Shown here in pieces: positions 44,674-54,549 of a stretch of 64,000 nucleotides of DNA. Position 1 is the first letter of the stretch. Each line of letters opens with the position of its first letter. The stretch spans positions 1-64,000 of the forward strand of contig NZ_QOVK01000020.1 of the NCBI RefSeq assembly GCF_004104075.1, written 5' to 3'. The notes below the pieces were generated by a model that saw only the letters and a program-made list of their open reading frames with translations, was not told where the DNA came from and did no database searches. Made by a program: the position numbers and the translations under genes. Origin of the DNA: Leeuwenhoekiella polynyae (lineage in GTDB: Bacteria; Bacteroidota; Bacteroidia; Flavobacteriales; Flavobacteriaceae).

Positions 44674-46080
44674 ATGAGTACATACGACGTTGCAGTCATC
44701 GGTTCCGGTCCCGGAGGTTATGTGGCTGCTATTCGCTGCGCCCAGTTGGGTCTTAAAACAGCAATCATTGAGAAATATGCAACTATGGGCGGTACTTGCC
44801 TTAATGTAGGTTGTATTCCTTCTAAAGCCCTATTAGATTCTTCACATCATTATGATGATGCCATTCAACATTTTGAAGAGCACGGTATCGAAATTCCCGG
44901 AGAGATCAAAATCAATCTGGAGAAGATGATGGCGCGCAAAGCTGCTGTGGTAGAACAAACCACAAAGGGGATCGAGTTTTTAATGAGCAAAAATAAGATC
45001 GATACTTTTCAGGGGGTGGGTAGCTTTAAAGATAAAACACACATTCACATCGCTGTTGCTGAGGGGGATGACGTAGAAATAGAAGCAAAAAACACCATTA
45101 TCGCTACCGGAAGCAAGCCTGCAAGTCTTCCGTTTATCAACATAGATAAAGAACGCATCATTACTTCTACAGAAGCCTTAAAACTTAAAGAAATCCCGAA
45201 GCACCTTATTGTTATAGGTGGTGGTGTGATCGGCTTAGAATTAGGTCAGGTATATAAGCGTCTGGGGTCTGAAGTAACTGTTGTAGAATATTTAGACCGA
45301 ATCATCCCAACGATGGATGGGGCTCAAAGTAAAGAACTGACTAAGGTTCTTAAAAAAGCTAAGGTTAAAATCAACACGTCACATAAGGTAAGCGCCGTGG
45401 AGCGTAAAGGAGATGAGGTGGTGGTTACGGCTACTGATAAAAAAGATAACGAAGTTGCGTTTACAGGAGATTATGTTTTAGTTTCTGTAGGCCGTAAAGC
45501 ATACACAGACGGACTGAACCTGGAAGCTGCCGGATTGAAGACCGATGATCGGGGTCGTGTTGAGGTCAATGAGCATTTGCAAACTTCAGTTTCTAATATT
45601 TATGCTATTGGGGATGTGGTTCGCGGTGCAATGCTTGCACATAAAGCTGAAGAAGAAGGGGTGTTTGTTGCCGAAACCCTTGCCGGTCAAAAACCGCATA
45701 TTAATTATAATCTGATTCCGGGTGTGGTGTATACATGGCCAGAAGTTGCTTCTGTAGGTAAGACCGAAGAGCAACTTAAAGAAGACGGTGTGGTGTATAA
45801 ATCGGGTCAGTTTCCTATGCGTGCGTTAGGGCGTTCGAGAGCTTCTGGTGATGTAGATGGGTTTGTGAAAATTCTAGCAGATAAAGAGACTGATGAAGTT
45901 CTAGGCGTTCATATGGTGGGAGCTCGTGTAGCAGATTTAATTGCTGAAGGAGTAACTGCGATGGAATTTCGTGCGAGTGCAGAAGATATTGCGATTATGT
46001 CCCATGCACATCCTACGTATGCAGAAGCGGTTAAAGAAGCAGCGCTTGCTGCAACGGAAGACAGAGCTTTACATATTTAA
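44674..46080 (+). CDS. lpdA: Dihydrolipoyl dehydrogenase (E3)
   Basis: The 468-residue length is standard. The FAD-binding GSGPGGYVAAIRCAQLG at the N-terminus is followed by the redox disulfide GGTCLNVGCIPSKAL (Cys42, Cys47). The NAD-binding VIGGGVIGLELGQVYKRLG, the second FAD motif YAIGDVVRGAMLAHKAEEEG and the catalytic C-terminal HAHPTYAEA complete the enzyme. It reoxidises lipoamide in pyruvate and 2-oxoglutarate dehydrogenases and in the glycine cleavage system. It has its own promoter and terminator, so it is a single-gene unit. Confidence 0.96.
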   Translation: MSTYDVAVIGSGPGGYVAAIRCAQLGLKTAIIEKYATMGGTCLNVGCIPSKALLDSSHHYDDAIQHFEEHGIEIPGEIKINLEKMMARKAAVVEQTTKGIEFLMSKNKIDTFQGVGSFKDKTHIHIAVAEGDDVEIEAKNTIIATGSKPASLPFINIDKERIITSTEALKLKEIPKHLIVIGGGVIGLELGQVYKRLGSEVTVVEYLDRIIPTMDGAQSKELTKVLKKAKVKINTSHKVSAVERKGDEVVVTATDKKDNEVAFTGDYVLVSVGRKAYTDGLNLEAAGLKTDDRGRVEVNEHLQTSVSNIYAIGDVVRGAMLAHKAEEEGVFVAETLAGQKPHINYNLIPGVVYTWPEVASVGKTEEQLKEDGVVYKSGQFPMRALGRSRASGDVDGFVKILADKETDEVLGVHMVGARVADLIAEGVTAMEFRASAEDIAIMSHAHPTYAEAVKEAALAATEDRALHI

Positions 46081-46097
46081 GATCTTAAGAATTACTT

Positions 46098-46131
46098 AAA
46101 AGCCCTTTTCTAGTCGAAAAGGGCTTTTTTT
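46098..46131 (+). terminator. Rho-independent terminator of lpdA
   Basis: AAAGCCCTTTTC and GAAAAGGGCTTT pair perfectly around TAGTC and are followed by T residues, about 18 bp after the lpdA stop. Confidence 0.92.
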
Positions 46132-46190
46132 ATGATTTATTTGATAGGTTATGTCTGTATTCTTGATGAACTTTCAATTCAAAAAATCTT

Positions 46191-47165
46191 ATGAAAGCAA
46201 TTGTAATAACCGAAGCAGGAGGTCCTGAAGTTCTAAAATTAAAAACTGTTGGGAGCCAGCCTTTAGCAGCGCATCACGTGCGTATTGCAGTAAAAGCAGC
46301 GGGTGTTAACCGTAGTGATATACTTACGCGTAAAAATCCGGATGCATATGGTGATGATACGCCGGCAGCTCAAATTCCCGGACTCGAAGTAGCCGGAGAA
46401 ATTATAGAAAGGGATGAAGATGTTGAATCTTTTAAGGTAGGCGATGCGGTTTGTGCTTTGGTTGCCGGTGGGGGGTATGCTACAGAAATTGTCGTGGATG
46501 CGCGCTTGTGTCTTCCGGTACCTAAGGATTTTAGTTTTGTTGAAGCAGCAGCTTTACCCGAAGTTATGTTTACAGTATGGTTTAATGTATTTCAGCAAGC
46601 AAAAGCAAAAAAAGGAGAGAAGCTGTTGATTCACGGCGGTACCAGTGGTATTGGTATTATGGGGTTACAGATGGCAAAAGCTTTGGGATTAAAAACGTAT
46701 ACAACAGTTGGTTCTCAGGAGAAAATAGATTTTGTAGAAAAGTATGATTTAGCCGAAGTAATAAACTATAAAGAGACCGATTTTGAATTGATATTTGCCG
46801 ATAAGAAAATTGATGTGATTTTAGATATGGTGGGTGGAGGCTATACCCAGAAAAACCTGAATATTCTCAATAAAAAGGGGCGTCTGGTCCATATCAATGG
46901 AATGAATGGTTTGACTCCGGAAATTAATTTATGGACGATTATGAGTAAGCAACTCACCCTTACCGGAAGCCTTTTAAAACCCGAGCCTATAGCTATTAAA
47001 CAAGGTATAGCTTCAGAAATATATAAAGAAATTTGGCCTTTGCTAAATAGTAAAATGATTAAACCTTTTATTTATAAAACATTTACACTTGATGATGCTT
47101 CTAAAGCTCATCAACTCATGGAAAGCAGTAAGCATATTGGCAAAATTATTTTAGAGGTAGCATAA
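46191..47165 (+). CDS. Zinc-independent quinone oxidoreductase (MDR family, PIG3-like)
   Basis: The protein has 324 residues of the medium-chain dehydrogenase/reductase superfamily. Landmarks are the AVKAAGVNRSDILTRK segment, PGLEVAGEI, FSFVEAAALPEVMFTVW and the nucleotide-binding LLIHGGTSGIGIMGLQMAKALG. The catalytic and structural zinc ligands of alcohol dehydrogenases are absent, as in quinone oxidoreductases of the TP53I3/PIG3 type. It probably reduces quinones or enals with NADPH. The next gene starts 20 bp after its stop. Confidence 0.9.
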   Translation: MKAIVITEAGGPEVLKLKTVGSQPLAAHHVRIAVKAAGVNRSDILTRKNPDAYGDDTPAAQIPGLEVAGEIIERDEDVESFKVGDAVCALVAGGGYATEIVVDARLCLPVPKDFSFVEAAALPEVMFTVWFNVFQQAKAKKGEKLLIHGGTSGIGIMGLQMAKALGLKTYTTVGSQEKIDFVEKYDLAEVINYKETDFELIFADKKIDVILDMVGGGYTQKNLNILNKKGRLVHINGMNGLTPEINLWTIMSKQLTLTGSLLKPEPIAIKQGIASEIYKEIWPLLNSKMIKPFIYKTFTLDDASKAHQLMESSKHIGKIILEVA

Positions 47166-47184
47166 TTTTTCTCATATTTAGGTT

Positions 47185-48429
47185 ATGCGTTTACAAACAA
47201 TAGAGAAACCCCAGAAACATTTTGTAATAGATGTTTCAGAAAAGGGCATAACTAAAAAACAATTAGAAGACCTTAAAAATGAAGACTGGTTAATAAATAG
47301 GGCAGGCGGAGAAGGCCTTATCTTTTCAAACCATGTTTTAGAGTATTATTTGGACGAAGAATATAGGCACGGAAAAACCATACTAACAGCAGGAAGTGGA
47401 CTTTTAAAAACAAAATCTAGTGGAGAACGAAAAAAGCTTTTACTCGATTATTTACTAGAAAAAAGTCCGAAGTTTTTAATTCTTGATAATCCATTTGATT
47501 CCCTAGATCAAGAAAAAGTAACTTGGTTTAAAAAGAAACTAGAGGCTCTTTCTCAAACAACATTGTTGATTCAGCTTTTTAGGAGGCGAGAGGATATCTT
47601 GCCATTTTACAATTCGGCTTTAGTCTATACCTATAAGGGCTTTTCAGAATCAAAACTGAAAAAGCATTATCTGGAAATGATTGATGCTTTTAATACAAAG
47701 CATCAAATTCCAACTCCTATAGCGCGTTATGAAAACTTACCGGAAACACTTGTGGCTTTTAATGATGTTTCGGTTTCTTTTGGGAATAAACCAGTTATAG
47801 ATAGTATTTCTTGGGAGATTAAACAAGGAGAGGCCTGGCATTTGAAAGGTCCCAATGGCTCGGGGAAGACCACGATACTATCTATGATTACCGGAGACAG
47901 TACAAAAGGCTATGGTAAAGAGTTATACATCTTCGGAAGAAAAAAAGGCAGCGGAGAAAGTGTGTGGGAAATTAAGAAGAAGATAGGATATATTACGGCG
48001 ACGCTTACAGAGCGTTTTGATGGGATGCATAGCGTTTTAGAAATGGTAATTTCCGGTTTGTATGATAGTGTGGGGTTATACCAAAGACCTACATCATTAG
48101 AAGTGACTAAGGCTGAAGAATGGCTTGAGCTAATAGGCCTAAGCGATAAAAAAGAATATACTTTTAGAAGGTTGAATGAAGTGCAAAAACGACTTGTTTT
48201 GATCGCGCGTGCAATGATTAAACATCCGCCATTGCTTATTTTAGATGAGCCTACTTCTGGTTTAGATACGCGAGGCGCACAGTTGTTAGTTCAATTGGTA
48301 AATAGAATAGCTGCAGCTCGTGAAACCGCAATGCTTTATGTATCTCATCGGGAAGAGGATGGATTAAATTTTAAACATACACTAGAATTAGAGCCTTCTC
48401 AAACCGGTTCAAGAGCATTATTTAAATGA
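47185..48429 (+). CDS. ModF-like ABC ATPase with a degenerate first nucleotide-binding domain
   Basis: The protein has 414 residues. The C-terminal ATPase domain (about 190-400) is complete: Walker A GPNGSGKTT, an atypical signature FRRLNEVQKRLVLIARAM, Walker B PLLILDEPTSGLD and a VSHREED switch. The N-terminal half keeps a signature-like KTKSSGERKKLLLDYL and a Walker B FLILDNPFDSLD but has no Walker A and is about 60 residues shorter than a full domain. The tandem arrangement is that of ModF/PhrA-type soluble ABC ATPases, whose role is obscure. No membrane partner or molybdate gene is nearby. Confidence 0.82.
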   Translation: MRLQTIEKPQKHFVIDVSEKGITKKQLEDLKNEDWLINRAGGEGLIFSNHVLEYYLDEEYRHGKTILTAGSGLLKTKSSGERKKLLLDYLLEKSPKFLILDNPFDSLDQEKVTWFKKKLEALSQTTLLIQLFRRREDILPFYNSALVYTYKGFSESKLKKHYLEMIDAFNTKHQIPTPIARYENLPETLVAFNDVSVSFGNKPVIDSISWEIKQGEAWHLKGPNGSGKTTILSMITGDSTKGYGKELYIFGRKKGSGESVWEIKKKIGYITATLTERFDGMHSVLEMVISGLYDSVGLYQRPTSLEVTKAEEWLELIGLSDKKEYTFRRLNEVQKRLVLIARAMIKHPPLLILDEPTSGLDTRGAQLLVQLVNRIAAARETAMLYVSHREEDGLNFKHTLELEPSQTGSRALFK

Positions 48430-48605
48430 AATTAAAGCAATTTAACTAGCTATTACTACTAAGTGTTTAGAATTAATTATCTTTCTAAGAACAATTTTAC
48501 CGTTAAAATGCATAAAAAATTAGTTTAAAAACATACATTTGAATACCCACTATAAATTTGAGACGCTTGTTTTAAATTTTGCAACCCAACTTAAAGTAAT
48601 AGACG

Positions 48606-51600
48606 ATGTCTAAAAGAGATTTTTTCAAGGAAGATTTTCACCGTATTCTGTGCGAGAATCCTCATATATTTTCTTGGATTACCAATGAGGCTACGCTTGG
48701 TGTTTACTATGTAAATCTTGATTTTCCAAATAGATATTTTATAACACAATCTTTCTGGTCCATTTTAGAATATTCAGAACCCGAAAAGGATGCAGCGTTA
48801 GACTTGTGGTGGTCAATTTTAGGAGCTGCTGGTAAAAAATCTATAGAAGATTTAATTAGTGCGATAACTAACAAGGGTTCTGCAAAAAAAGACAATTATT
48901 TCTCACTTCTATCTAAAAGAAAGAAAATACTTACAGCTAAGTCTTCTCATCTTGTGCATGTGGACTCTAATGGATCACGGCATTTAATCCTAAAATTTAT
49001 ACAAGAAATTGATAATGAGTTTTCATCAAATAGGTATTTGAAGAAAATTAAGAAGCTTCGTAAATTCAATGAGATATACGAAGAAACGAACGATCTGGCT
49101 TGTGTTGGGGGATGGGAAGTCGATTTAATAGAAAATACAATAACCTGGACCCGGGTAACCAAAGAAATACATGGTGTACCGCCAGATTATGAACCAGGTA
49201 TTGAAACCGCTATAAATTTTTATAAAGAAGGAGAACATAAAGAGCGTATACTAAAATTTTTTTCTGATTGTATTGAAGAGGGTAAAAACTTTGACGAAGA
49301 GTTTATAATTGTAACCTATGACGGAACAGAAAAGTGGGTTAGGAGTATGGGGAAACCCGAACTTAAAAATGGCACCTGCGTAAGAGTTTATGGTGCATTT
49401 CAAGATATAAGCAAAAGAAAACATCATCAGGAAGCTCATAAAAAAGCAGAGCTTCGGTTTTCTAAAGTATTTGAAAATTCTGCAATAGGTATTATTCTGG
49501 TAAACAATCAGAATGAATTAGAAATGGCCAATCCTGCTGCTAGAAGAATTTTTGGTTTAGATTCATTGTCAGATGAAGAAATTTTAAACTATACATTTAA
49601 AGATGTTATAAAACCAGAATATATAGAGCTTGCTGTAGAGAAGCGTACCGCGTTACTAGCTGGTGAAATAGAGAGCTATAATATTGAAGTAGAATGTTAT
49701 CACCATACAGGCAAAACTATCTGGTGCAATATCAATTGCTCCTTAATCTCTAACGCTAATTTAGACTCTGATCTGGTCATAACTCAGGTAGAAGATATTA
49801 CACTTAGAAAAAATTTGGAGCGTAAAGCATTAGAAAATGCAACGCGTTTTAAACGTATTTTTGAATATTCTCCTAACGGGATGGCACTTGTAGATTTACA
49901 TGGTAAATGGCGTAGTGTAAATCTCAATTTGGCCCAGATGATAGGCTATACTAAAGAAGAGTTGCTTAGAAAGTCTTTAGACGAAATCACCCATCCAGAG
50001 GATCGCGATAATGATAAGCATCTTTTTGCTAAAGTTATATCTAGAGAATCACCTAGCTATCAGATAGAGAAGCGTTATCTACATAAAGATGGTTCTATAG
50101 TTAGCTGTTTTCTAACGGTTTCGGGTTTACTAGATGAGCATGGTGAGGTGCGTTCTTTGATAGGTCAGGTGGTAGACATGACCGATGAGGTTAATGCCAA
50201 AAGGGCTCTTGAGGCTAGTTTAAACGATATGCGGGTTATTCTAGATTCTACAACACAAGTAATTATAGTAGAAACTGACCTCAATCACATAATACGTAAA
50301 TTTAATAAAGGAGCAGAAAACCTATTGGGGTATTCTGCAGAAGAGGTGGTAGATAAAGAAAAACCAAGTTTATTTCATAAAAAAGAAGAAGTTCAGAATT
50401 ATGCTTTAGAACTGGAGCAACAGTATGGTGAGAAGGTAGATAAGCATGATATATTCACGTATAAAATAAAGAGAGGAGAACTTGAGACGAGTGACTGGAC
50501 CTATCTTAGAAAAGACGGCTCTACCTTTCCGGTTCAATTAGTGGTGACTGCTATTCAAGATGAAAATGGAAACACAAAAGGATATCTGGGAGTGTCTGCT
50601 GATATTTCTGCCTTAAAAGCTATGGAGCATTCGTTACTTAAGGCGAAGCTTAAAGCTGAAGCTGCAAATAAATCAAAGTCAGAATTTTTAGCAAACATGA
50701 GTCATGAAATTAGAACCCCTTTAAATGGGGTGATTGGTTTTAGTGACCTGTTACTTAAAACAAAACTAGACGCTAATCAGCAAAAATATATGGAAACTGT
50801 TTTTGCTTCTGCAGTTTCGCTATTAGATTTAATCAATGATATTCTAGACTTTTCTAAAATTGAAGCAGGAAAGCTTGAGCTTAGTGAAGAGCGCGTAAAT
50901 ATTTCAGAAATCTGTGGTAGATCTGTAGAAATGATTAAGCAACAGGCGCATCAAAAAGAACTCGAAGTATTGCTTAATATCCCTAACAGTATTGATGCTA
51001 ACATCATGGCAGATGGTCTCAGATTGCGTCAGATTTTGATCAATCTGTTAAGTAACGCTCTTAAATTTACGCATAAGGGAGAGATAGAGGTAAAAGTAGC
51101 GTCTAAAGGTTTGATCGAGGACAATCAGAAAAAACGATATACCTTTTCAATACGAGATACAGGTATTGGTATTGCACCTCAAAATCTGAAGAAAATATTC
51201 AGAGCTTTTGATCAGGCAGATGCTTCAACGACCCGCAAATATGGAGGAACAGGTTTGGGGTTGACTATTAGTAACCGTCTTTTGGAGTTGATGAATAGTA
51301 AGCTTGAAGTAACTAGCGAGCTGGGATTGGGGACCACTTTTTCCTTTACTGTAGATTTTACAACTGTAGATTCACAGTTAATAGAAACTAAAATTGAGCG
51401 TTCTTTAAAAAAGGTACTTATTGTTGAAGATAATTTAAACAATCGCTACATCATAGATGGGATGTTGCGCGAACGGAATATAGAAACAACATTAGTGAGT
51501 AATGGCGTTGATGCGATTGAAATCTTAGAGAAAGAAAAGGACTATGATTTAGCTATCGTAGATTACCACATGCCCTATTTAAACGGTCTTGATTTTGTAG

Positions 51601-52235
51601 AGCACCTTCGAGATGATTTAAAAATATCTGAAGAAGAACTCCCGATACTTTTGATGCACAGTTCTGGAGATGACCAAGCGTTAAATAGCAGAAGTCAAAA
51701 GCTAGGTGTTTCAGGTAAAATGGTAAAACCTGTTCTAAGAAATGAACTTTATGAATTCTTTGATAATTTAGAAAGTCCTACAATTGATACTAAAGAAATT
51801 ACAACTGTTTCAGAACTTTTCAATCTTCAAGACAAAACACCTACAATTCTTATTGCTGAAGATAATCAGGTCAATAAATTTTTGACGCGAACGATTATTA
51901 ATAAAATAGTTCCTAATGCTATACTCGTTGAGGTAGATAATGGTCAGGAAGCTATAGATGCTTACAAGCACACAAAAATAGATTTTGTACTGATGGATAT
52001 TCAAATGCCGGTTTTGAGTGGTTTTGAAGCAACAAAAGCCATCCGGGAAATTGAATTGAATAGCTCAAGAGTTCCTATAATAGCCCTTACTGCACGAGCA
52101 ATAAAGGGAGAGCGGGAGCGCTGTATAGAACATGGAATGGACGATTATATAGCTAAGCCTATTGTTTTAGAAGATCTTAGGCAAGCTTTGAAACGCTATT
52201 TGTTTAGTGCCGAAAATGAGAGAGTAATAAAATAA
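48606..52235 (+). CDS. Hybrid sensor histidine kinase with several PAS domains and two receivers
   Basis: The protein has 1209 residues and no membrane segment, so it is a cytoplasmic sensor. An unassigned N-terminal domain (1-150) is followed by PAS/PAC modules at about 155-275, 282-402, 410-530 and 540-672. The HisKA phosphoacceptor His700 lies in EFLANMSHEIRTPLNGVIGF. The ATPase has the N box LINLLSNALKF, DTGIGIAP and YGGTGLGLTIS. Two receivers follow, with Asp986 (LAIVDYHMPYLNG) and Asp1131 (LMDIQMPVLSG). It would feed a phosphorelay through the Hpt protein encoded 31 bp downstream. A TAAATTTG motif at 48553-48560 may be its -7 element. Confidence 0.93.
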   Translation: MSKRDFFKEDFHRILCENPHIFSWITNEATLGVYYVNLDFPNRYFITQSFWSILEYSEPEKDAALDLWWSILGAAGKKSIEDLISAITNKGSAKKDNYFSLLSKRKKILTAKSSHLVHVDSNGSRHLILKFIQEIDNEFSSNRYLKKIKKLRKFNEIYEETNDLACVGGWEVDLIENTITWTRVTKEIHGVPPDYEPGIETAINFYKEGEHKERILKFFSDCIEEGKNFDEEFIIVTYDGTEKWVRSMGKPELKNGTCVRVYGAFQDISKRKHHQEAHKKAELRFSKVFENSAIGIILVNNQNELEMANPAARRIFGLDSLSDEEILNYTFKDVIKPEYIELAVEKRTALLAGEIESYNIEVECYHHTGKTIWCNINCSLISNANLDSDLVITQVEDITLRKNLERKALENATRFKRIFEYSPNGMALVDLHGKWRSVNLNLAQMIGYTKEELLRKSLDEITHPEDRDNDKHLFAKVISRESPSYQIEKRYLHKDGSIVSCFLTVSGLLDEHGEVRSLIGQVVDMTDEVNAKRALEASLNDMRVILDSTTQVIIVETDLNHIIRKFNKGAENLLGYSAEEVVDKEKPSLFHKKEEVQNYALELEQQYGEKVDKHDIFTYKIKRGELETSDWTYLRKDGSTFPVQLVVTAIQDENGNTKGYLGVSADISALKAMEHSLLKAKLKAEAANKSKSEFLANMSHEIRTPLNGVIGFSDLLLKTKLDANQQKYMETVFASAVSLLDLINDILDFSKIEAGKLELSEERVNISEICGRSVEMIKQQAHQKELEVLLNIPNSIDANIMADGLRLRQILINLLSNALKFTHKGEIEVKVASKGLIEDNQKKRYTFSIRDTGIGIAPQNLKKIFRAFDQADASTTRKYGGTGLGLTISNRLLELMNSKLEVTSELGLGTTFSFTVDFTTVDSQLIETKIERSLKKVLIVEDNLNNRYIIDGMLRERNIETTLVSNGVDAIEILEKEKDYDLAIVDYHMPYLNGLDFVEHLRDDLKISEEELPILLMHSSGDDQALNSRSQKLGVSGKMVKPVLRNELYEFFDNLESPTIDTKEITTVSELFNLQDKTPTILIAEDNQVNKFLTRTIINKIVPNAILVEVDNGQEAIDAYKHTKIDFVLMDIQMPVLSGFEATKAIREIELNSSRVPIIALTARAIKGERERCIEHGMDDYIAKPIVLEDLRQALKRYLFSAENERVIK

Positions 52236-52266
52236 AACGAACCCCTATTTAACCCCCTGCAGTAAA

Positions 52267-53001
52267 GTGAACGAAGCTTTAAAACATATAATACTGGTAA
52301 CCACAGATTCAGATGCTGTGGCTGCATTCAATACCTATCTTAATCCTAATGCGGTAACGTTAAGTAATTTTGCTTCGGGTATGGGAGCCATTCAATATAT
52401 AAAACAAATAGGAGAGGCAGATTTGCTCATTCTTGAAGAAAACATAAAACCACTTGGTGCTGTGCAAACCATTCATTACCTTATAGATAATATGAATTAT
52501 AGTGGTTCAATTTTAATTTTATCAGATTCTGGTGTAAGCGAGATACAAACTGACGAAGGAGCTTTTGAAGTATTGAAAAAGGGATTTGATAAGCCTGATC
52601 TTGATTGGGTATTAAGTCTGCTTTCAGAAAATAAAGAGCAGCGTGTTGAATTGAATTCAAAACCCTATTCGTTGTCGTATTTGAGCGACTTATCTGATGG
52701 TGATGAAGCTTTTATTTTTGAAAGCTTAAAAATATTTAATGAATCTGTAGGTAAAAATATTAGTGAAATAGAAGAATTATTTGGCAAAGAGCATTATAAA
52801 GAGGTAAGTAATCTTGCTCATAATATAAAACCTTCTTTTGAAATGTTAGAAAATAATTTAGGGAGTACAATCTGTGATGAGTTGGCTCATACTCAAGTTG
52901 ACTCCTCTAAAGCGGAGCAGGTAGACCTCTTAAAAAAGGAATACCTCAAAATACAGGAGTGTCTTAAAGAAGACTTTCCTGATTTATTTAAAACGGTTTG
53001 A
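52267..53001 (+). CDS. Receiver-like/Hpt phosphotransfer protein
   Basis: The protein has 244 residues from a GTG start. The N-terminal 120 residues resemble a receiver fold (HIILVTTDSDAVAAFNTYL, GSILILSDSGV), but the phosphoacceptor position in ADLLILEENIKPLGA is Glu where Asp is expected, so it is probably not phosphorylated. The C-terminal part is a histidine phosphotransfer domain with His185 in VSNLAHNIKPSFEML. It sits between a hybrid kinase and a response regulator and is the expected shuttle between them. Its TGA overlaps the ATG of the next gene (TGATG). Confidence 0.8.
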   Translation: MNEALKHIILVTTDSDAVAAFNTYLNPNAVTLSNFASGMGAIQYIKQIGEADLLILEENIKPLGAVQTIHYLIDNMNYSGSILILSDSGVSEIQTDEGAFEVLKKGFDKPDLDWVLSLLSENKEQRVELNSKPYSLSYLSDLSDGDEAFIFESLKIFNESVGKNISEIEELFGKEHYKEVSNLAHNIKPSFEMLENNLGSTICDELAHTQVDSSKAEQVDLLKKEYLKIQECLKEDFPDLFKTV

Positions 53002-53363
53002 TGCAAAGAATTCTAATTATAGAAGATAATCCTATGGTCGTTCGCTCTTTAGAATTTAAACTAAAGAAAGAGGGTTATGAGGTTGTGGTAGCAGAAGAAG
53101 GCAGGCAAGCCATGAAGTTGCTCCTTGAAGAAACTTTTGATTTGATTTTAACAGATCTAATGCTCCCTTTTGTTACAGGAACCCAAATTATAGAACATAT
53201 AAAGAAAACATATCCCAATATACCGGTTATCGTATTATCTACTTCTACGCAAGAGGATATCATAACCGATGCGTTTAAGATGGGGGTAGATGATTTTATA
53301 ACAAAACCTTTTAGCCCAAGCGAATTATCGCTAAGGGTTAAAAGAACATTAGCGAAACAATAA
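53001..53363 (+). CDS. Single-domain response regulator, paralogue of the one at 60696
   Basis: The protein has 120 residues and is a receiver only, with acidic pair ED at 8-9, phosphoacceptor Asp52 (LILTDLMLPFVTG), Ser/Thr switch VLSTST and Lys in FITKPFSPSEL. There is no output domain, so it must act by binding a partner. I chose the ATG at 53001, which overlaps the previous stop, over an in-frame TTG one codon upstream. It follows the Hpt gene and precedes the HEAT/GT2 genes, so it may directly control polysaccharide synthesis. Confidence 0.9.
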   Translation: MQRILIIEDNPMVVRSLEFKLKKEGYEVVVAEEGRQAMKLLLEETFDLILTDLMLPFVTGTQIIEHIKKTYPNIPVIVLSTSTQEDIITDAFKMGVDDFITKPFSPSELSLRVKRTLAKQ

Positions 53364-53439
53364 CAAAAATCAGTATCGTATACGAACAAATAGTAGTTAA
53401 GTAACTCAGACTCCCCAAGTCGCAATTGAATTTATCATT

Positions 53440-54534
53440 ATGTTAATAGCTCTTCTAGAGTTAGATGAATGGCCTTTTATTTTGAAGGTTAATCTATTAC
53501 TCAGTATATTCTTTTTAATACTTACCCTTCTTTTTGTGGGGCTGGTTCTGTATTTACGTATTCAAAAAAACTTCAAAGAAGCCCATAGAAAAAAACAGGA
53601 AACTAAGTTTATAGATTTTGCCAATACCTTTCTATTTGATGATTCTATAAACAAGAGTAAGGAGTTGGCTAATTTCAAGTTTACTAATATTAAATCTTCG
53701 TACGATTATAAAATTCTGATCAAGCAAGTATTGATTTTTGATGAAAATTTAAAGGGAGAGTCCACTGCACTTATAAAAGAGATTTTTTATGGGTTGGGCT
53801 TGTATCGATTTTTATTGAAAGATTTAAACCGTAAGGAATGGTTTAATAAAGCTCGTGCACTCTTTGCATTTTCAAAATTAGGTATTGCTGTGCCAGATCA
53901 ACTCATAATGCCTTTATTACAATCTAAACGTGTTGAGTTAAAGCAGCATGGCATATTGTATTTTTTAAATACCTCTAAGACAGATCCATTAGTGTTTTTA
54001 GATAATCTTGAAGGGCGTCTAACGCTTTGGCAACAAGTATTGATTGAGAATAGCCTCAAAAGCTTTGAAGTAGAAATCCCGGATTTTGCACGTTGGCTCA
54101 ATCATAAAGAAGATAGTATTGTGGTGTTTTGTATAAAAATGATTTTGAGTTTTAATCAGTTTCAGAACATTCCTTTTCTAATAGATTGTTTAGATCATAC
54201 TTCAGAAAATGTAAGACATCAGGCAATTCAAGTTCTGCAAGCTATGGAAGTCCCAGAAGCACTGCAGTTAATGGTTGCTCATTTTCCAGAAGAGACAGCA
54301 GCAAATAAGCGCAGTATTCTGTATGCTATCAGCAAGATAGGAACCTATAAAGATTTGCAAACACTAGTGCCATTTATTCATAAAGAAGAGGAAAATCTGC
54401 AAATAGACTTTTATAAAATATCGGGTTTATTTGGAGATGAAATTCCCGTTAAAAAGCTTTTAAACATTGAAACTATTACAAAAGATTGGGAAGATTTTCA
54501 AGAGTATTCAATTAATAGCAGTATCGGTGCTTAA
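53440..54534 (+). CDS. Membrane-anchored HEAT-repeat protein
   Basis: The protein has 364 residues. One membrane segment at about 15-38 (VNLLLSIFFLILTLLFVGLV) is followed by a basic stretch and a cytoplasmic alpha-solenoid. HEAT-like units are visible in the C-terminal half, for example NIPFLIDCLDHTSENVRHQA, IQVLQAMEVPEALQLMVAHF and SILYAISKIGTYKDLQTLVP. It has no enzymatic motif and probably works as a scaffold or as a docking surface for the receiver proteins next to the glycosyltransferase. The next gene starts about 15 bp after its stop. Confidence 0.8.
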   Translation: MLIALLELDEWPFILKVNLLLSIFFLILTLLFVGLVLYLRIQKNFKEAHRKKQETKFIDFANTFLFDDSINKSKELANFKFTNIKSSYDYKILIKQVLIFDENLKGESTALIKEIFYGLGLYRFLLKDLNRKEWFNKARALFAFSKLGIAVPDQLIMPLLQSKRVELKQHGILYFLNTSKTDPLVFLDNLEGRLTLWQQVLIENSLKSFEVEIPDFARWLNHKEDSIVVFCIKMILSFNQFQNIPFLIDCLDHTSENVRHQAIQVLQAMEVPEALQLMVAHFPEETAANKRSILYAISKIGTYKDLQTLVPFIHKEEENLQIDFYKISGLFGDEIPVKKLLNIETITKDWEDFQEYSINSSIGA

Positions 54535-54549
54535 GGACGGTGTTTTTAG

